The notes under the pieces: generated by a model | The model's database searches: none | The model's input: the letters and a program-made list of their open reading frames with translations, nothing else | What the model was told of the DNA's origin: nothing | Program-made: the position numbers and the translations under genes | NCBI GenBank assembly: GCA_035532275.1 | Contig: DATKRG010000295.1 | Location: 11,035 to 75,034, forward strand | DNA: 64,000 nt | Source of the DNA: UBA9676 sp035532275 | GTDB taxonomy: Bacteria > Actinomycetota > Actinomycetes > Streptosporangiales > Streptosporangiaceae | Direction: 5' to 3' | In this document: one piece after another, positions 52,896-61,173 of the stretch | Layout of the letters: each line of letters starts with the position of its first letter | Numbering within the stretch: the stretch's first letter is position 1

Positions 52896-53281
52896 GGCAC
52901 CGTGAGCGCCAGCGGGCCGGCGCCGAAACAGGTGCGGTCGCCGGTGTGGCAGGCCCCGTCGGTCTGGTCCACCCGCACCAGCACCGCGTCCCCGTCGCAG
53001 TCGAGCGCCACCGAGATCACCCGCTGCACGTGACCTGAGGTCTCGCCCTTCACCCAGTACTCCTGCCGGCTGCGGGACCAGTAGGTGCACCGGCCGGTGG
53101 TCAGGGTGCGATGCAGCGCCTCGTCGTCCATCCAGCCGAGCATGAGCACCTCGCCGGTGTCGTACTGCTGGGCGATGGCCGCGACCAGCCCGGCCGGGTC
53201 GCGCTTGAGCCGGGCGGCGATCGTGGGGTCGAGCCGCGCGGCTCCCCTGACGCCGCTCATCGCGCCCTCAGCGTTTGTCAT
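52892..53281 (-). CDS. hisI: Phosphoribosyl-AMP cyclohydrolase
   Basis: 129-aa monofunctional HisI (third step of histidine synthesis). The metal-binding residues are in D-C-D-G-D-A-V-L-V and A-C-H-T-G-D-R-T-C-F, and the conserved Y-W-S-R-S-R-Q-E-Y-W-V-K-G-E-T-S-G-H is present. The start is ATG 53281 with TAGGAT (53288-53293) 6 nt upstream, a leaderless-type start. A second ATG at 53260 is possible. It is divergent from the plus-strand gene at 53353 and overlaps the next gene by 4 nt. Confidence 0.95.
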   Translation of the reverse strand: MTNAEGAMSGVRGAARLDPTIAARLKRDPAGLVAAIAQQYDTGEVLMLGWMDDEALHRTLTTGRCTYWSRSRQEYWVKGETSGHVQRVISVALDCDGDAVLVRVDQTDGACHTGDRTCFGAGPLALTVP

Positions 53282-53352
53282 GGCCCGATCCTATGAAGGC
53301 CCGCTGCCTGCGGGGACCGGCAGGGACGCCCGCCAGGGCGTACCATCGCGGG

Positions 53353-54009
53353 GTGAGCTTCGCCAGCCATGAGCGTGCCGCCCTGTGTTCACTGCTGGCT
53401 GAGACCGGCCCCGGGGCGCCCACCTTGTGCGAGGGCTGGCGGACCCTGGACCTGGCGGCCCATCTGGTGCTCCGGGAGCACCGCCCGGACGCGGCGCTGG
53501 GCATCCTGGGTGGCCCGCTGGCCCCGCACACCGAACGCGTGCGGCAGGCGCTCATCGCCCGCAGCCCATACCCGCAGCTGGTGGCCCGCATCCGCAGCGG
53601 CCCGCCGGCGCTGTCGGTGTACCGGATCCCGGGCATGGAGGACCGCCTCAACATGGTCGAGTTCTTCGTGCACCACGAGGATGTCCGGCGGGCGGCCGAC
53701 GGCTGGGAGCCCCGCCAGCTCAGCCGGGATCTGGTGGAGGCGCTGTGGCAGCGGCTCGGTGCGGTCAGGTACGTCCTGCGCCGGGCGCCGGTCGGGGTCG
53801 AGTTCGTGCGTGACGACCTCCCGGCCAGCAGGCCCGGCCGGCAGCGGGTGCGGATCACCGCCAAGGCGCGCACCCCGGTGGTCACCGTCATCGGCAGCCC
53901 GGCGGAGCTGACGCTGTGGGCGATGGGGCGGACCGGCGCTGCCCAGGTCCGGCTGGAGGGCAGTGAGCCCGACGTGCACAAGCTCTCCCAGGCGAGCTGG
54001 CGGATCTAG
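53353..54009 (+). CDS. TIGR03085-family mycothiol-type protein (DinB/maleylpyruvate isomerase-like)
   Basis: 218-aa protein of the TIGR03085 family, related to the mycothiol-dependent maleylpyruvate isomerase fold (four-helix DinB-like). Segments H-E-R-A-A-L-C-S-L-L, C-E-G-W-R-T-L-D-L-A-A-H-L-V-L and M-V-E-F-F-V-H-H-E-D-V-R-R-A carry conserved metal-ligand-type histidines. The function is unknown; mycothiol linkage is inference from the family. GTG 53353 has TACCAT (53341-53346) 6 nt upstream, back-to-back with the hisI -10. Confidence 0.88.
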   Translation: MSFASHERAALCSLLAETGPGAPTLCEGWRTLDLAAHLVLREHRPDAALGILGGPLAPHTERVRQALIARSPYPQLVARIRSGPPALSVYRIPGMEDRLNMVEFFVHHEDVRRAADGWEPRQLSRDLVEALWQRLGAVRYVLRRAPVGVEFVRDDLPASRPGRQRVRITAKARTPVVTVIGSPAELTLWAMGRTGAAQVRLEGSEPDVHKLSQASWRI

Positions 54010-54236
54010 GCGTGCCGTAGGCGCGGCCCCGGGTCCCCCGGCGCGCCATCTGGCCGACCCCTGCCGGTGCGGTGGCGGTCATGAAGGCTTCCCGCGGCTG
54101 ACCGCAACGCTTCACCACGCATCCGGCAGGCGGTCCGGCATTAGCCACGTACCGGACATCTGGCCTCGTCACGATGCTCCCGTCCATGCTTGGGCGCCCA
54201 GTCGCCCGAGGTCTTCGCGGTTCGGAGGGGAAGCAC

Positions 54237-55388
54237 GTGCCCACAAGAAAGACGCTCACCGCCGCTGCCGCTGCCGTCAGCGGCCTGGTGTTCGCGGCCG
54301 GCTGCAGCAGCTCGTCGTCGTCCACCGCGGCGGGCGGCGGCAGCACGGCAAGCACCACCAGAGCCGCCACCGCGACCTCCCTGGCCGCGTTCGGTGGCAT
54401 GAACGGCCTGGTCGCCGCCTGCAAGAAGGAGGGGACGCTGAACGTCATCACCCTCCCGGCCAACTGGGCCAACTACGGCACCATCATGAAGAACTTCACC
54501 ACCAAGTACGGCATCAAGATCAACGACGCCAACCCCGACGGTTCCAGCCAGGACGAGATCAACGCGATGCAGCAGCTCAAGGGGCAGAGCCGGGCCCCGG
54601 ACGTGCTGGACATGGGCACCGCATTCGCGATCAAGGCCGACCAGCTGGGCCTGCTCGCCCCCTACAAGGTGGCGACATGGAGCGCCATCCCGGCGAGCTC
54701 CAAGGCCTCCGACGCCTCCTGGTACGACGACTACGGCGGCTACGTGGCGATCGGCTACGACTCGGCCAAGGTGAAGGTCGCGCCAACGTCCTTCCAGGAC
54801 CTGATGAAGCCCATCTACAAGAACCAGGTCGCCATCAACGGCAACCCGACCCAGGCAGGCGCGGCGTTCGCCGCCGTCTACGCGGCCTCGCTGGCGAACG
54901 GCGGCTCGCTGTCCGACATCGAGCCGGGTATCCAGTACTTCAAGAAGCTGCACCAGGCCGGCAACTTCGTGCCGGTCACGGCCGGCCCGACCACCGTGCA
55001 GAGCGGCCAGACCCCGATCGTGATCTGGTGGGACTACCTGCTGGCCTCGGAGATCTCCAGCGCGGTGCCCACTTTCAAGATCGTGATCCCGACCGACGCG
55101 CACTACGCGGCCTACTACGACCAGGCGATCAACAAGGACGCGCCGAACCCGGCCTGCGCCCGGCTGTGGGAGGAGTACCTGTACTCGCCCACCGGGCAGA
55201 ACCTCTGGCTGCTGGGCAAGGCGCGGCCGGTCGAGCTCCCGACGCTGGTCGCCAACGGCACCGTCAACAAGCAGGCCAACGCGGCCCTGCCGCCGGCTCC
55301 GGCGGGCGGGCTCAGCTTCCCGACCCAGGCACAGCAGTCGGCGGCCGAGGCCAAGGTCGCACAGCAGTGGTCCAGCGTCATCGGCTAG
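54237..55388 (+). CDS. ABC transporter substrate-binding lipoprotein (2-aminoethylphosphonate/polyamine-like)
   Basis: 383-aa solute-binding protein. The N-terminal signal has the lipobox F-A-A-G-C at about residue 23, then a Ser-rich linker. The binding protein fold starts near residue 60 (K-K-E-G-T-L-N-V-I-T-L-P-A-N-W-A-N-Y) and contains P-I-V-I-W-W-D-Y-L and F-K-I-V-I-P-T-D-A. The family is the putrescine/phosphonate-type extracellular solute-binding group 1. The start GTG 54237 has GGAGGGG 6 nt upstream. The 227-bp upstream gap (54010-54236) has a GTCCGG/CCGGAC pair (54133-54157) but no recognised promoter. It heads a four-gene plus-strand transporter operon. Confidence 0.9.
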   Translation: MPTRKTLTAAAAAVSGLVFAAGCSSSSSSTAAGGGSTASTTRAATATSLAAFGGMNGLVAACKKEGTLNVITLPANWANYGTIMKNFTTKYGIKINDANPDGSSQDEINAMQQLKGQSRAPDVLDMGTAFAIKADQLGLLAPYKVATWSAIPASSKASDASWYDDYGGYVAIGYDSAKVKVAPTSFQDLMKPIYKNQVAINGNPTQAGAAFAAVYAASLANGGSLSDIEPGIQYFKKLHQAGNFVPVTAGPTTVQSGQTPIVIWWDYLLASEISSAVPTFKIVIPTDAHYAAYYDQAINKDAPNPACARLWEEYLYSPTGQNLWLLGKARPVELPTLVANGTVNKQANAALPPAPAGGLSFPTQAQQSAAEAKVAQQWSSVIG

Positions 55389-55392
55389 CCAG

Positions 55393-56322
55393 ATGACAGC
55401 CACATCCGCTCCGGCGGCCCCGGGATCCGCGGTGGATCCCGGGGCCGTGCCCCGGCCAGCCCGGGCGGCCGCGCTGCGGCGCGCCTGGGCCCTGGCCGGG
55501 ATCGTCCCGTTCACCGTCTACGTGCTGCTGGGCCTGGGCGTCCCGGCAGGGGCTATCGCCTACGGCGCCTTCCAGAACCCCGACACCGGTCACCTGACCC
55601 TCAGCAACGTCACCACCGCGACCCACGGCATCTACCTGCACGGCTTCCTCGTCACGATGGAGCTGTCGGTGATCGCCTCGGTGTTGCCGGGCATCTTCGG
55701 GTTCGCGATCGGCTACGCGATCCACACCGCCCGCCGCGGCTCGGCGCTGCGGCGGATCGCCATCACCGCGTCGGGGGTCTTCGCCAACTTCGGCGGCGTG
55801 CCGCTGGCGTTCCTGTTCATCGCCACGCTCGGCACCACCGGCATCGCCACCCGCTGGCTCACCGACATCGGCTTCAACCCCTACGACAACGGGTTCAACC
55901 TCTATGACCTGGGCGGGGTCGCGCTCGTCTACATGTACTTCCAGGTCCCGCTGATGGTGCTGGTCATCCTGCCGGCGTTCGAGGGGCTGCGGCCGGCCTG
56001 GCGGGAGGCCGCGGCGAACATGGGCGCACGGACCTGGCAGTACTGGCGCCGCGTCGGCGGGCCCGTGCTGATGCCCTCGTTCCTCGGCTGCGTGCTGCTG
56101 CTGTTCGGCAGCGCCTTCTCCGCCTATGCCACCGCGGAGGCGCTGACCAGCGGGACCATCCCGCTGACGGCCATCCAGATCGGGTCCTTCCTCAACGGCA
56201 ACGTGCTGGCGGGCCAGCAGAACGTCGGCAAGGCCCTGGGCCTGGGCATGGTGCTCATCATCGCGGTCCTCATGGTGCTCTACACCCTGCTGCAGCGGCG
56301 GGCGGCGCGATGGCTGCGGTGA
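55393..56322 (+). CDS. ABC transporter permease 1
   Basis: 309-aa inner-membrane permease of the binding-protein-dependent type. After a 36-residue polar N-terminus come about six transmembrane helices. The EAA-like loop is E-A-A-A-N-M-G-A-R-T-W-Q-Y-W-R-R-V-G-G-P-V-L. It starts 4 bp after the SBP stop and overlaps the second permease by 13 nt. With the next gene it forms the membrane pair for the proposed phosphonate importer. Confidence 0.92.
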   Translation: MTATSAPAAPGSAVDPGAVPRPARAAALRRAWALAGIVPFTVYVLLGLGVPAGAIAYGAFQNPDTGHLTLSNVTTATHGIYLHGFLVTMELSVIASVLPGIFGFAIGYAIHTARRGSALRRIAITASGVFANFGGVPLAFLFIATLGTTGIATRWLTDIGFNPYDNGFNLYDLGGVALVYMYFQVPLMVLVILPAFEGLRPAWREAAANMGARTWQYWRRVGGPVLMPSFLGCVLLLFGSAFSAYATAEALTSGTIPLTAIQIGSFLNGNVLAGQQNVGKALGLGMVLIIAVLMVLYTLLQRRAARWLR

Positions 56323-57179
56323 TCGGCGAGGAGCTGGCCGGCGGGACGGCACCCGGCCCCCTGCGCGCCGCGCGCAGGCGGCGCTCGCTCCCGGTCTGGC
56401 GCTGGATCATCCTGGTGCTGGCCGGCGTCTACTTCCTGATCCCGCTCTACGCGGCGCTGCGCTTCGCCGGCATCGCCAGCTTCGGCCAGGTGGTGCACCA
56501 GACCGGCTTCTCTGACGCGCTGATCCTGTCGCTGAAGCTGGCGGTCATCACCACGGTCCTGACGCTGGCCCTGATGGTGCCGACAACGGTCTACGTGCAC
56601 CTGCGCCTGCCGCGGCTGCGCCGCCTGCTCGAATCGGTCACCATCCTGCCGATCGTCATCCCGCCGGTCGTGCTCATCGCCGGCGTCCTGCAGGTGGCTC
56701 CCGCCTATCTCAAGAGCACGCCCTACCTGCTCGGGCTGATCTACGTGATCCTGGCGATGCCGTTCGCCTACCGCTCGCTCGACGCCGGGCTGCGGGCGCT
56801 GGACCTGCGCACCCTGGTCGACGCGTCGAACTCGCTCGGCGCCGGCTGGCGGTCCACGCTGTGGCGGGTGATCCTGCCGAACCTGCGCACCGCCCTGATG
56901 TCGGCCACGGTGCTCACGGCCGCACTCGTCCTCGGCGAGTTCACCATGGCCAGCCTCGACCTCTACCAGACCTTCCCCGTCTGGATCGTGGCCTTCGACC
57001 AGACCAGCGGCCCGGTCTCGACCGCCGCATCGCTGCTGGCCTTGTTCCTGACCTGGGTCTTCCTGCTGCTGATCGTCACCGTCGGCAGCAGGCGGGCACG
57101 CCGCACCGGCGGTGGCCAGGTCGACCTGTTCTCCGTCGTCCGGCACGAGACCGGCCGGCCAGGCACTGGGGGGTCCTGA
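56310..57179 (+). CDS. ABC transporter permease 2
   Basis: 289-aa permease, the partner of the preceding gene. About six transmembrane helices; the EAA-like loop is V-D-A-S-N-S-L-G-A-G-W-R-S-T-L-W-R-V-I-L-P-N-L. The N-terminus (about 27 residues) is polar and basic. The start is ATG 56310, inside the last residues of permease 1. The stop TGA shares an A with the ATG of the ATPase gene (TGATG), so the operon is tightly coupled. Confidence 0.92.
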   Translation: MAAVIGEELAGGTAPGPLRAARRRRSLPVWRWIILVLAGVYFLIPLYAALRFAGIASFGQVVHQTGFSDALILSLKLAVITTVLTLALMVPTTVYVHLRLPRLRRLLESVTILPIVIPPVVLIAGVLQVAPAYLKSTPYLLGLIYVILAMPFAYRSLDAGLRALDLRTLVDASNSLGAGWRSTLWRVILPNLRTALMSATVLTAALVLGEFTMASLDLYQTFPVWIVAFDQTSGPVSTAASLLALFLTWVFLLLIVTVGSRRARRTGGGQVDLFSVVRHETGRPGTGGS

Positions 57180-58279
57180 TGACGACGAACACCACCACCG
57201 GCACCACCGCGAACGCCGCCGGCCGGCCCGCCGGCGGCGGTGCCCCGGTCAGCCTGCGGGACCTGGCCAGATCGTTCGGCGGCGTGCGTGCCCTGAACGG
57301 GCTGTCCCTGGACATCGCACCGGGTGAGCTGGTCGCCCTGCTGGGCCCCTCCGGCTGCGGCAAGACCACCGCGCTGCGGATCCTGGCCGGCTTCGAGACC
57401 GCCGACAGCGGCACGGTGAGCGTGGACGGCAAGGACGTCGCGGCGGTCCCGGCCGCCAAGCGCGACATGGGCATGGTGTTCCAGAGCTACAGCCTGTTCC
57501 CGAACATGTCCGCGCTGGAGAACGTGGGGTTCGGCCTGCGGATGCGCAAGCTGCGCGCGGCCAGCCGGCGCCGCCGGGCCGCCGAGCTGCTGGAGATGGT
57601 CGGGCTGTCGGCGCACGCCAGGCACTTCCCGCACCAGCTGTCCGGCGGCCAGCAGCAGCGGGTGGCCCTGGCCAGGGCGCTGGCGATCGAGCCCCGGGTG
57701 CTGCTGCTCGACGAGCCGCTCTCGGCCCTGGACGCCAAGGTCCGCCTCCAGCTGCGGGAGCAGATCCGGCTGCTGCAGCAGCGGCTGGGGATCACCACCG
57801 TGTTCGTCACCCATGACCAGGAAGAGGCGCTGTCCATGGCCGACCGGGTCGGCGTGATGAAGGACGGCTCGCTGGAGCAGGTGGCCGCGCCGGATGAGCT
57901 GTACAACCACCCCGCCACCGCGTTCGTCGCCGAGTTCGTGGGCACGATGAACCGGATCCCGGGCGAGCTCAGCGATGGCCGGGTCAGCGCGCTCGGCACC
58001 GTCGTGGGCACCCACGCCGGGGGCGTGCACCCGGCGGACGGGAGCGTGGATGTGCTCGTGCGGCCGGAGGGCCTGCGGGTGGCGGCCATCGCGGGCGGCA
58101 ACGGGATCGTGACCGACCGGACGTTCCGCGGGTCGCAGACCCGGATCACGGTGCTGCTCTCGCAGGACGTGGCGGTGCAGGTGGACGTGGCCAGCAGCAC
58201 CGCCGGGCCGCTCCTGCCCGGGACGTCGGTCCAGATCAGCCTGGACGGCTCGCCGGTCCTGGTGACCGAGCGCCGGTAA
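57179..58279 (+). CDS. ABC transporter ATP-binding protein
   Basis: 366-aa importer ATPase of the PotA/PhnT-like class. Walker A is G-P-S-G-C-G-K-T-T (about 58-66), the Q-loop is M-V-F-Q-S-Y-S-L-F-P, the signature is L-S-G-G-Q-Q-Q-R, Walker B is V-L-L-L-D-E-P-L-S-A-L-D and the switch His is in V-T-H-D-Q-E-E-A. A TOBE-like C-terminal regulatory domain (about 275-366) follows. The first 20 residues are Thr-rich. The stop TAA lies in the first unit of a tandem repeat. Confidence 0.93.
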   Translation: MTTNTTTGTTANAAGRPAGGGAPVSLRDLARSFGGVRALNGLSLDIAPGELVALLGPSGCGKTTALRILAGFETADSGTVSVDGKDVAAVPAAKRDMGMVFQSYSLFPNMSALENVGFGLRMRKLRAASRRRRAAELLEMVGLSAHARHFPHQLSGGQQQRVALARALAIEPRVLLLDEPLSALDAKVRLQLREQIRLLQQRLGITTVFVTHDQEEALSMADRVGVMKDGSLEQVAAPDELYNHPATAFVAEFVGTMNRIPGELSDGRVSALGTVVGTHAGGVHPADGSVDVLVRPEGLRVAAIAGGNGIVTDRTFRGSQTRITVLLSQDVAVQVDVASSTAGPLLPGTSVQISLDGSPVLVTERR

Positions 58280-58317
58280 CCCGGGGCGCCGGTATCACCG
58301 GGCGCCGGTAACCCGGT
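58270..58317. repeat. 16-bp tandem repeat x3 across the ATPase stop codon
   Basis: GCGCCGGTAACCCGGG at 58270-58285, a variant at 58286-58301 and GCGCCGGTAACCCGGT at 58302-58317. The first copy contains the TAA stop (58277-58279). The inverted GC-rich content of the 58280-58369 gap between the convergent genes could also terminate transcription. Confidence 0.92.
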
Positions 58318-58369
58318 ACCGCCCGGGCGCTCAGCCGGGCAGGGCCGGCGGGGCGGCGGGGCGGTCCGC

Positions 58370-59050
58370 TCAGCCGCCCAGCCCCAGCACCGGCGGCAGG
58401 TCGGTGACCGAGTCGAGTACCAGCGGCGCCTTGGCCTGTTCCAGCTCCTCCCGGCTGGCCCGGCCGGTCAGCACCCCGGCGACCAGGCCTGCCCCGGCCC
58501 GGCGGCCCGACTCGATGTCGCTGGGAGTGTCGCCGACGACGGCTAGCTCGCTCACGGCGCCGCCGCCCAGCCGGAGCAGGGCCGTCAGCGGCATGTCCGG
58601 CCAGGGACGGCCACGTCCGGCGTCGGCGGGTGAGAGCGCCAGGTCGATCAGCGGCCACCAGCCCAGCGCGTCGATGAGGGCGTCCCTGGTGACCGGGGCG
58701 AACCCGGTCACCAGGCAGATCTTGATCCCGGCCTGGCCCAGGCGGGTGATCACCCCGGCCGCGCCCGGCACGGCAGCGGCCCCGCCGGCCGCGACCTGCG
58801 CGGCGTAGGCCTCCTCGAAGGCCTCGTTGGCGCGCTGCGCGCCCGCCTCGTCCCCGAAGATCTGCCGGAACACCTCGATCTTGGACTGGCCCATGGTCAC
58901 GTGGGCGGTCTGCATCGCCACATCGTGGGCGGGTGTCCCGGCCGCCATGCCGCAGCTCTCGATGGCCGCCGCGAAGGCGGCGAGCACGCTCCCGTCGTCG
59001 ATGACGGTGGTGCCGGCCAGATCCAGGCACGCGATGGTGATCATGCCCAT
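58370..59050 (-). CDS. Phosphonatase-like HAD hydrolase (PhnX-like)
   Basis: 226-aa HAD-superfamily protein of the phosphonatase-like (TIGR03351) type. Motif I is C-L-D-L-A-G-T-T-V, motif II K-I-C-L-V-T-G-F, and motif IV V-V-G-D-T-P-S-D-I-E-S-G. The segment M-G-Q-S-K-I-E-V-F-R aligns with M-G-x-x-K-I-x-x-x-R of PhnX, whose Lys forms the Schiff base with phosphonoacetaldehyde; the family relation and alignment are by eye. It probably cleaves a C-P bond or a related phosphonate. The start ATG 59050 has GGGGAG; it overlaps the FAD gene by 10 nt. Confidence 0.87.
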   Translation of the reverse strand: MGMITIACLDLAGTTVIDDGSVLAAFAAAIESCGMAAGTPAHDVAMQTAHVTMGQSKIEVFRQIFGDEAGAQRANEAFEEAYAAQVAAGGAAAVPGAAGVITRLGQAGIKICLVTGFAPVTRDALIDALGWWPLIDLALSPADAGRGRPWPDMPLTALLRLGGGAVSELAVVGDTPSDIESGRRAGAGLVAGVLTGRASREELEQAKAPLVLDSVTDLPPVLGLGG

Positions 59051-60222
59051 CTGCTCTCCCCAGCTGAGCTCGGTCCAGCGGCGGCCGGTGCGGGCGGGCG
59101 GGGCAGCCCGGCACCGGCGAACGTCTCCTCGGCGATAGCTGGCGCACAGGTCATCCCCCGCCCGCCCGGGCCGGTGACCAGGACCACGCCCGGCGCCGCC
59201 TCCGAGCGGTGGTAGAGAGCGTTCCCGGTGACCATGCTGTAGACACCCGCCCACCGCCGCTGTACCCGCGGCAGCGTTGTGCCCAGCAGCGTCTGCGCAC
59301 GCTCCCGCAGATGGTCGTAGGCGTCCTCGTCCACGTCGAAGGCGAAGGGCTCGTCGTACTCGTGCGTGTCACCGATGGTCAGGGTGCCGTCGAGCCGCTG
59401 CACGAGCAGCAGCTGGGCTCTGGTCCCGGCCGCCACCGCCGACTGCGGCCCCAGCCGCGACCGGCCGGGCAGGTCGTACGCCGGGTAGTAGCGAAGCGAG
59501 TCGCCGTCGGCGACCGAGGTGGCCAGCCGCCCGGGGAACGGTGCCGTCTGCATCATCTGGAGCCGGACCCGGCGCACCGGCGGCCGGGCGAAGCAGGCCA
59601 GGTGCGGCCCGGCGATCCCGGTGTGCGCCGCGCCTGGGCACAGGACGACCAGGTCACCGCTGTGCCAGGCGCCGGTGTGGTCGCGGACCGCGTGCGCGGC
59701 CAGCTCGACCGCCTGCCGTCCCGGCAGCCAGACGTAACGCGGCCCGGCGCTGGCCAGGTACCCGCGTACCGCGCCCAGCACCAGCCGCGGCTCCACGACG
59801 GCGTCGCGCCCGCCCAGCAGGCCGCCGGTGAGCTCCCCGCGCAGCTCGCCGTTCACGGCCCGGCACCCGTCGGGCCCGAGCAGCTCATATCCCCGGGCGC
59901 CCGCGTCGGGCAGCGAGGCCGCCTCCGTGAGCAGGCTGAGCTCGGCGTCGTCGGTGGCGAGGGTGAGGGACGGGCTGGCCCGGAACCCGGTGCCGGGCAC
60001 CAGTGCCGCGATCTCCTCCCACAGCGCCCGCGCCCGCTGTGCCAGTTCCAGCTCTGGCCCGGGCGCGCGGCCGCTCACCCAGATCAGGCCGAAGTTGCGC
60101 ATGCTCGCACCGCGGGGCGCCGGCTCGAGCTCGAGGTGGACGACGTCGTGACCGCGCCGGCGGGCGGCCAGCGCGTGCATCGTGCCGAGCACGCCGCCGC
60201 CGACCACCACCACGCGCTCCAC
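59041..60222 (-). CDS. FAD-dependent amine oxidase-like protein (HpnW/PbfD type)
   Basis: 393-aa DAO/glycine-oxidase-like flavoprotein of the type found in phosphonate clusters (TIGR03364, recently linked to oxidation of N-alkylated 2-aminoethylphosphonates). The FAD motif V-V-V-V-G-G-G-V-L-G-T-M-H is at the N-terminus (about 4-16), S-M-R-N-F-G-L-I-W-V-S-G follows, and the C-terminus has G-P-G-G-R-G-M-T-C-A-P. The likely product is phosphonoacetaldehyde, which the adjacent HAD could cleave; this is inference. GTG 60222 has AGGAGGGG 7 nt upstream. Confidence 0.87.
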   Translation of the reverse strand: MERVVVVGGGVLGTMHALAARRRGHDVVHLELEPAPRGASMRNFGLIWVSGRAPGPELELAQRARALWEEIAALVPGTGFRASPSLTLATDDAELSLLTEAASLPDAGARGYELLGPDGCRAVNGELRGELTGGLLGGRDAVVEPRLVLGAVRGYLASAGPRYVWLPGRQAVELAAHAVRDHTGAWHSGDLVVLCPGAAHTGIAGPHLACFARPPVRRVRLQMMQTAPFPGRLATSVADGDSLRYYPAYDLPGRSRLGPQSAVAAGTRAQLLLVQRLDGTLTIGDTHEYDEPFAFDVDEDAYDHLRERAQTLLGTTLPRVQRRWAGVYSMVTGNALYHRSEAAPGVVLVTGPGGRGMTCAPAIAEETFAGAGLPRPPAPAAAGPSSAGESRWA

Positions 60223-60244
60223 CGGGCGCCCCTCCTGACCTGGG

Positions 60245-60282
60245 TCACAACAGTCAAACCGGCGCCGGTGACGTGACTGTGA
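60245..60282. promoter_or_regulatory. Inverted repeats in the FAD-oxidase/ppgK divergent region
   Basis: TCACAACAGTCA (60245-60256) and TGACTGTGA (60274-60282) form near-complementary arms around the perfect palindrome CCGGCGCCGG (60259-60268). It lies 25-60 bp upstream of the FAD-oxidase gene and could be an operator. The remainder of the gap (to 60435) shows no gene. Confidence 0.35.
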
Positions 60283-60435
60283 ACGGCGGCCGCCGGCCAG
60301 CCCAACGCGTGGCGGCGAGGGGCCAGCCGCCCGCCGTTGCCACGGCACCGGGCGGACCAGCCCGGCCTGGCGCACCATGGCAGGTGACCGTCGCGGCCAG
60401 GTACCGTACGGACGGGACTGAACGAGGAGTGCCAG

Positions 60436-61173
60436 GTGGACGTGCTCGGGATCGATATCGGCGGCTCGGGGATCAAGGCTGCGCCGGTGGATGTGAGCAC
60501 CGGCGCATTGACGATGCCGCGGGTCAAGGTGCCCACCCCCCAGCCGGCCGTGCCCGAGGCGGTCGCGGATGCCGTCAAGGGCCTGGTAGCGGGCCTGGGC
60601 TGGTCCGGGCCGGCCGGCATCACCTTCCCGGGCGTGGTGATCGGGGGTGTCACCTGCACGGCGGTCAATCTCGACCCGGCGTGGGTGGGCCGCGATGCCC
60701 GCACGCTGTTCGGCACGGCCACCGGGCTTGACGTCACCGTGCTCAACGACGCCGACGCGGCCGGCGTGGCGGAGATGAGGTTCGGGGCCGGCGTGGACCA
60801 CCGGGGGACGGTGCTCATGCTGACCTTCGGGACCGGCATCGGCAGCGCCCTGTTCACCGGCGGCCTGCTGGTGCCGAACACCGAGCTGGGTCACATCGAG
60901 GTCCGCGGGCGGGACGCGGAGAAACGCGCCTCGGAACGGGCACGGGAACTGCACGATCTCAGCTGGGGCCGGTGGGCCGGCCGGGTCGATGAGTACCTCG
61001 ACCACCTGGAGGCGCTGATCTCGCCGGACCTGTTCATCATCGGCGGTGGCATCAGCCGCAAGGCGGACAAGTTCATCCCGCTGCTGACCAGCCTGCGGGC
61101 GCAGATCGTGCCGGCCGCGATGCTCAACGACGCTGGCATCGTCGGCGCGGCGCTGACCGCCTCGGCTACCTGA
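60436..61173 (+). CDS. ppgK: Polyphosphate glucokinase
   Basis: 245-aa ROK-family kinase that phosphorylates glucose with polyphosphate (or ATP), typical of actinobacteria. Phosphate-1 motif G-I-D-I-G-G-S-G-I-K at residues 5-14, L-N-D-A-D-A-A-G with the catalytic Asp, phosphate-2 motif L-T-F-G-T-G-I-G-S-A-L, and E-L-G-H-I-E-V. It lacks the ROK zinc motif C-x-C-G-x-x-G-C, as other PpgK do. GTG 60436 has GAGGAG 6 nt upstream. The end overlaps the convergent hisF gene by 8 bp. Confidence 0.93.
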   Translation: MDVLGIDIGGSGIKAAPVDVSTGALTMPRVKVPTPQPAVPEAVADAVKGLVAGLGWSGPAGITFPGVVIGGVTCTAVNLDPAWVGRDARTLFGTATGLDVTVLNDADAAGVAEMRFGAGVDHRGTVLMLTFGTGIGSALFTGGLLVPNTELGHIEVRGRDAEKRASERARELHDLSWGRWAGRVDEYLDHLEALISPDLFIIGGGISRKADKFIPLLTSLRAQIVPAAMLNDAGIVGAALTASAT

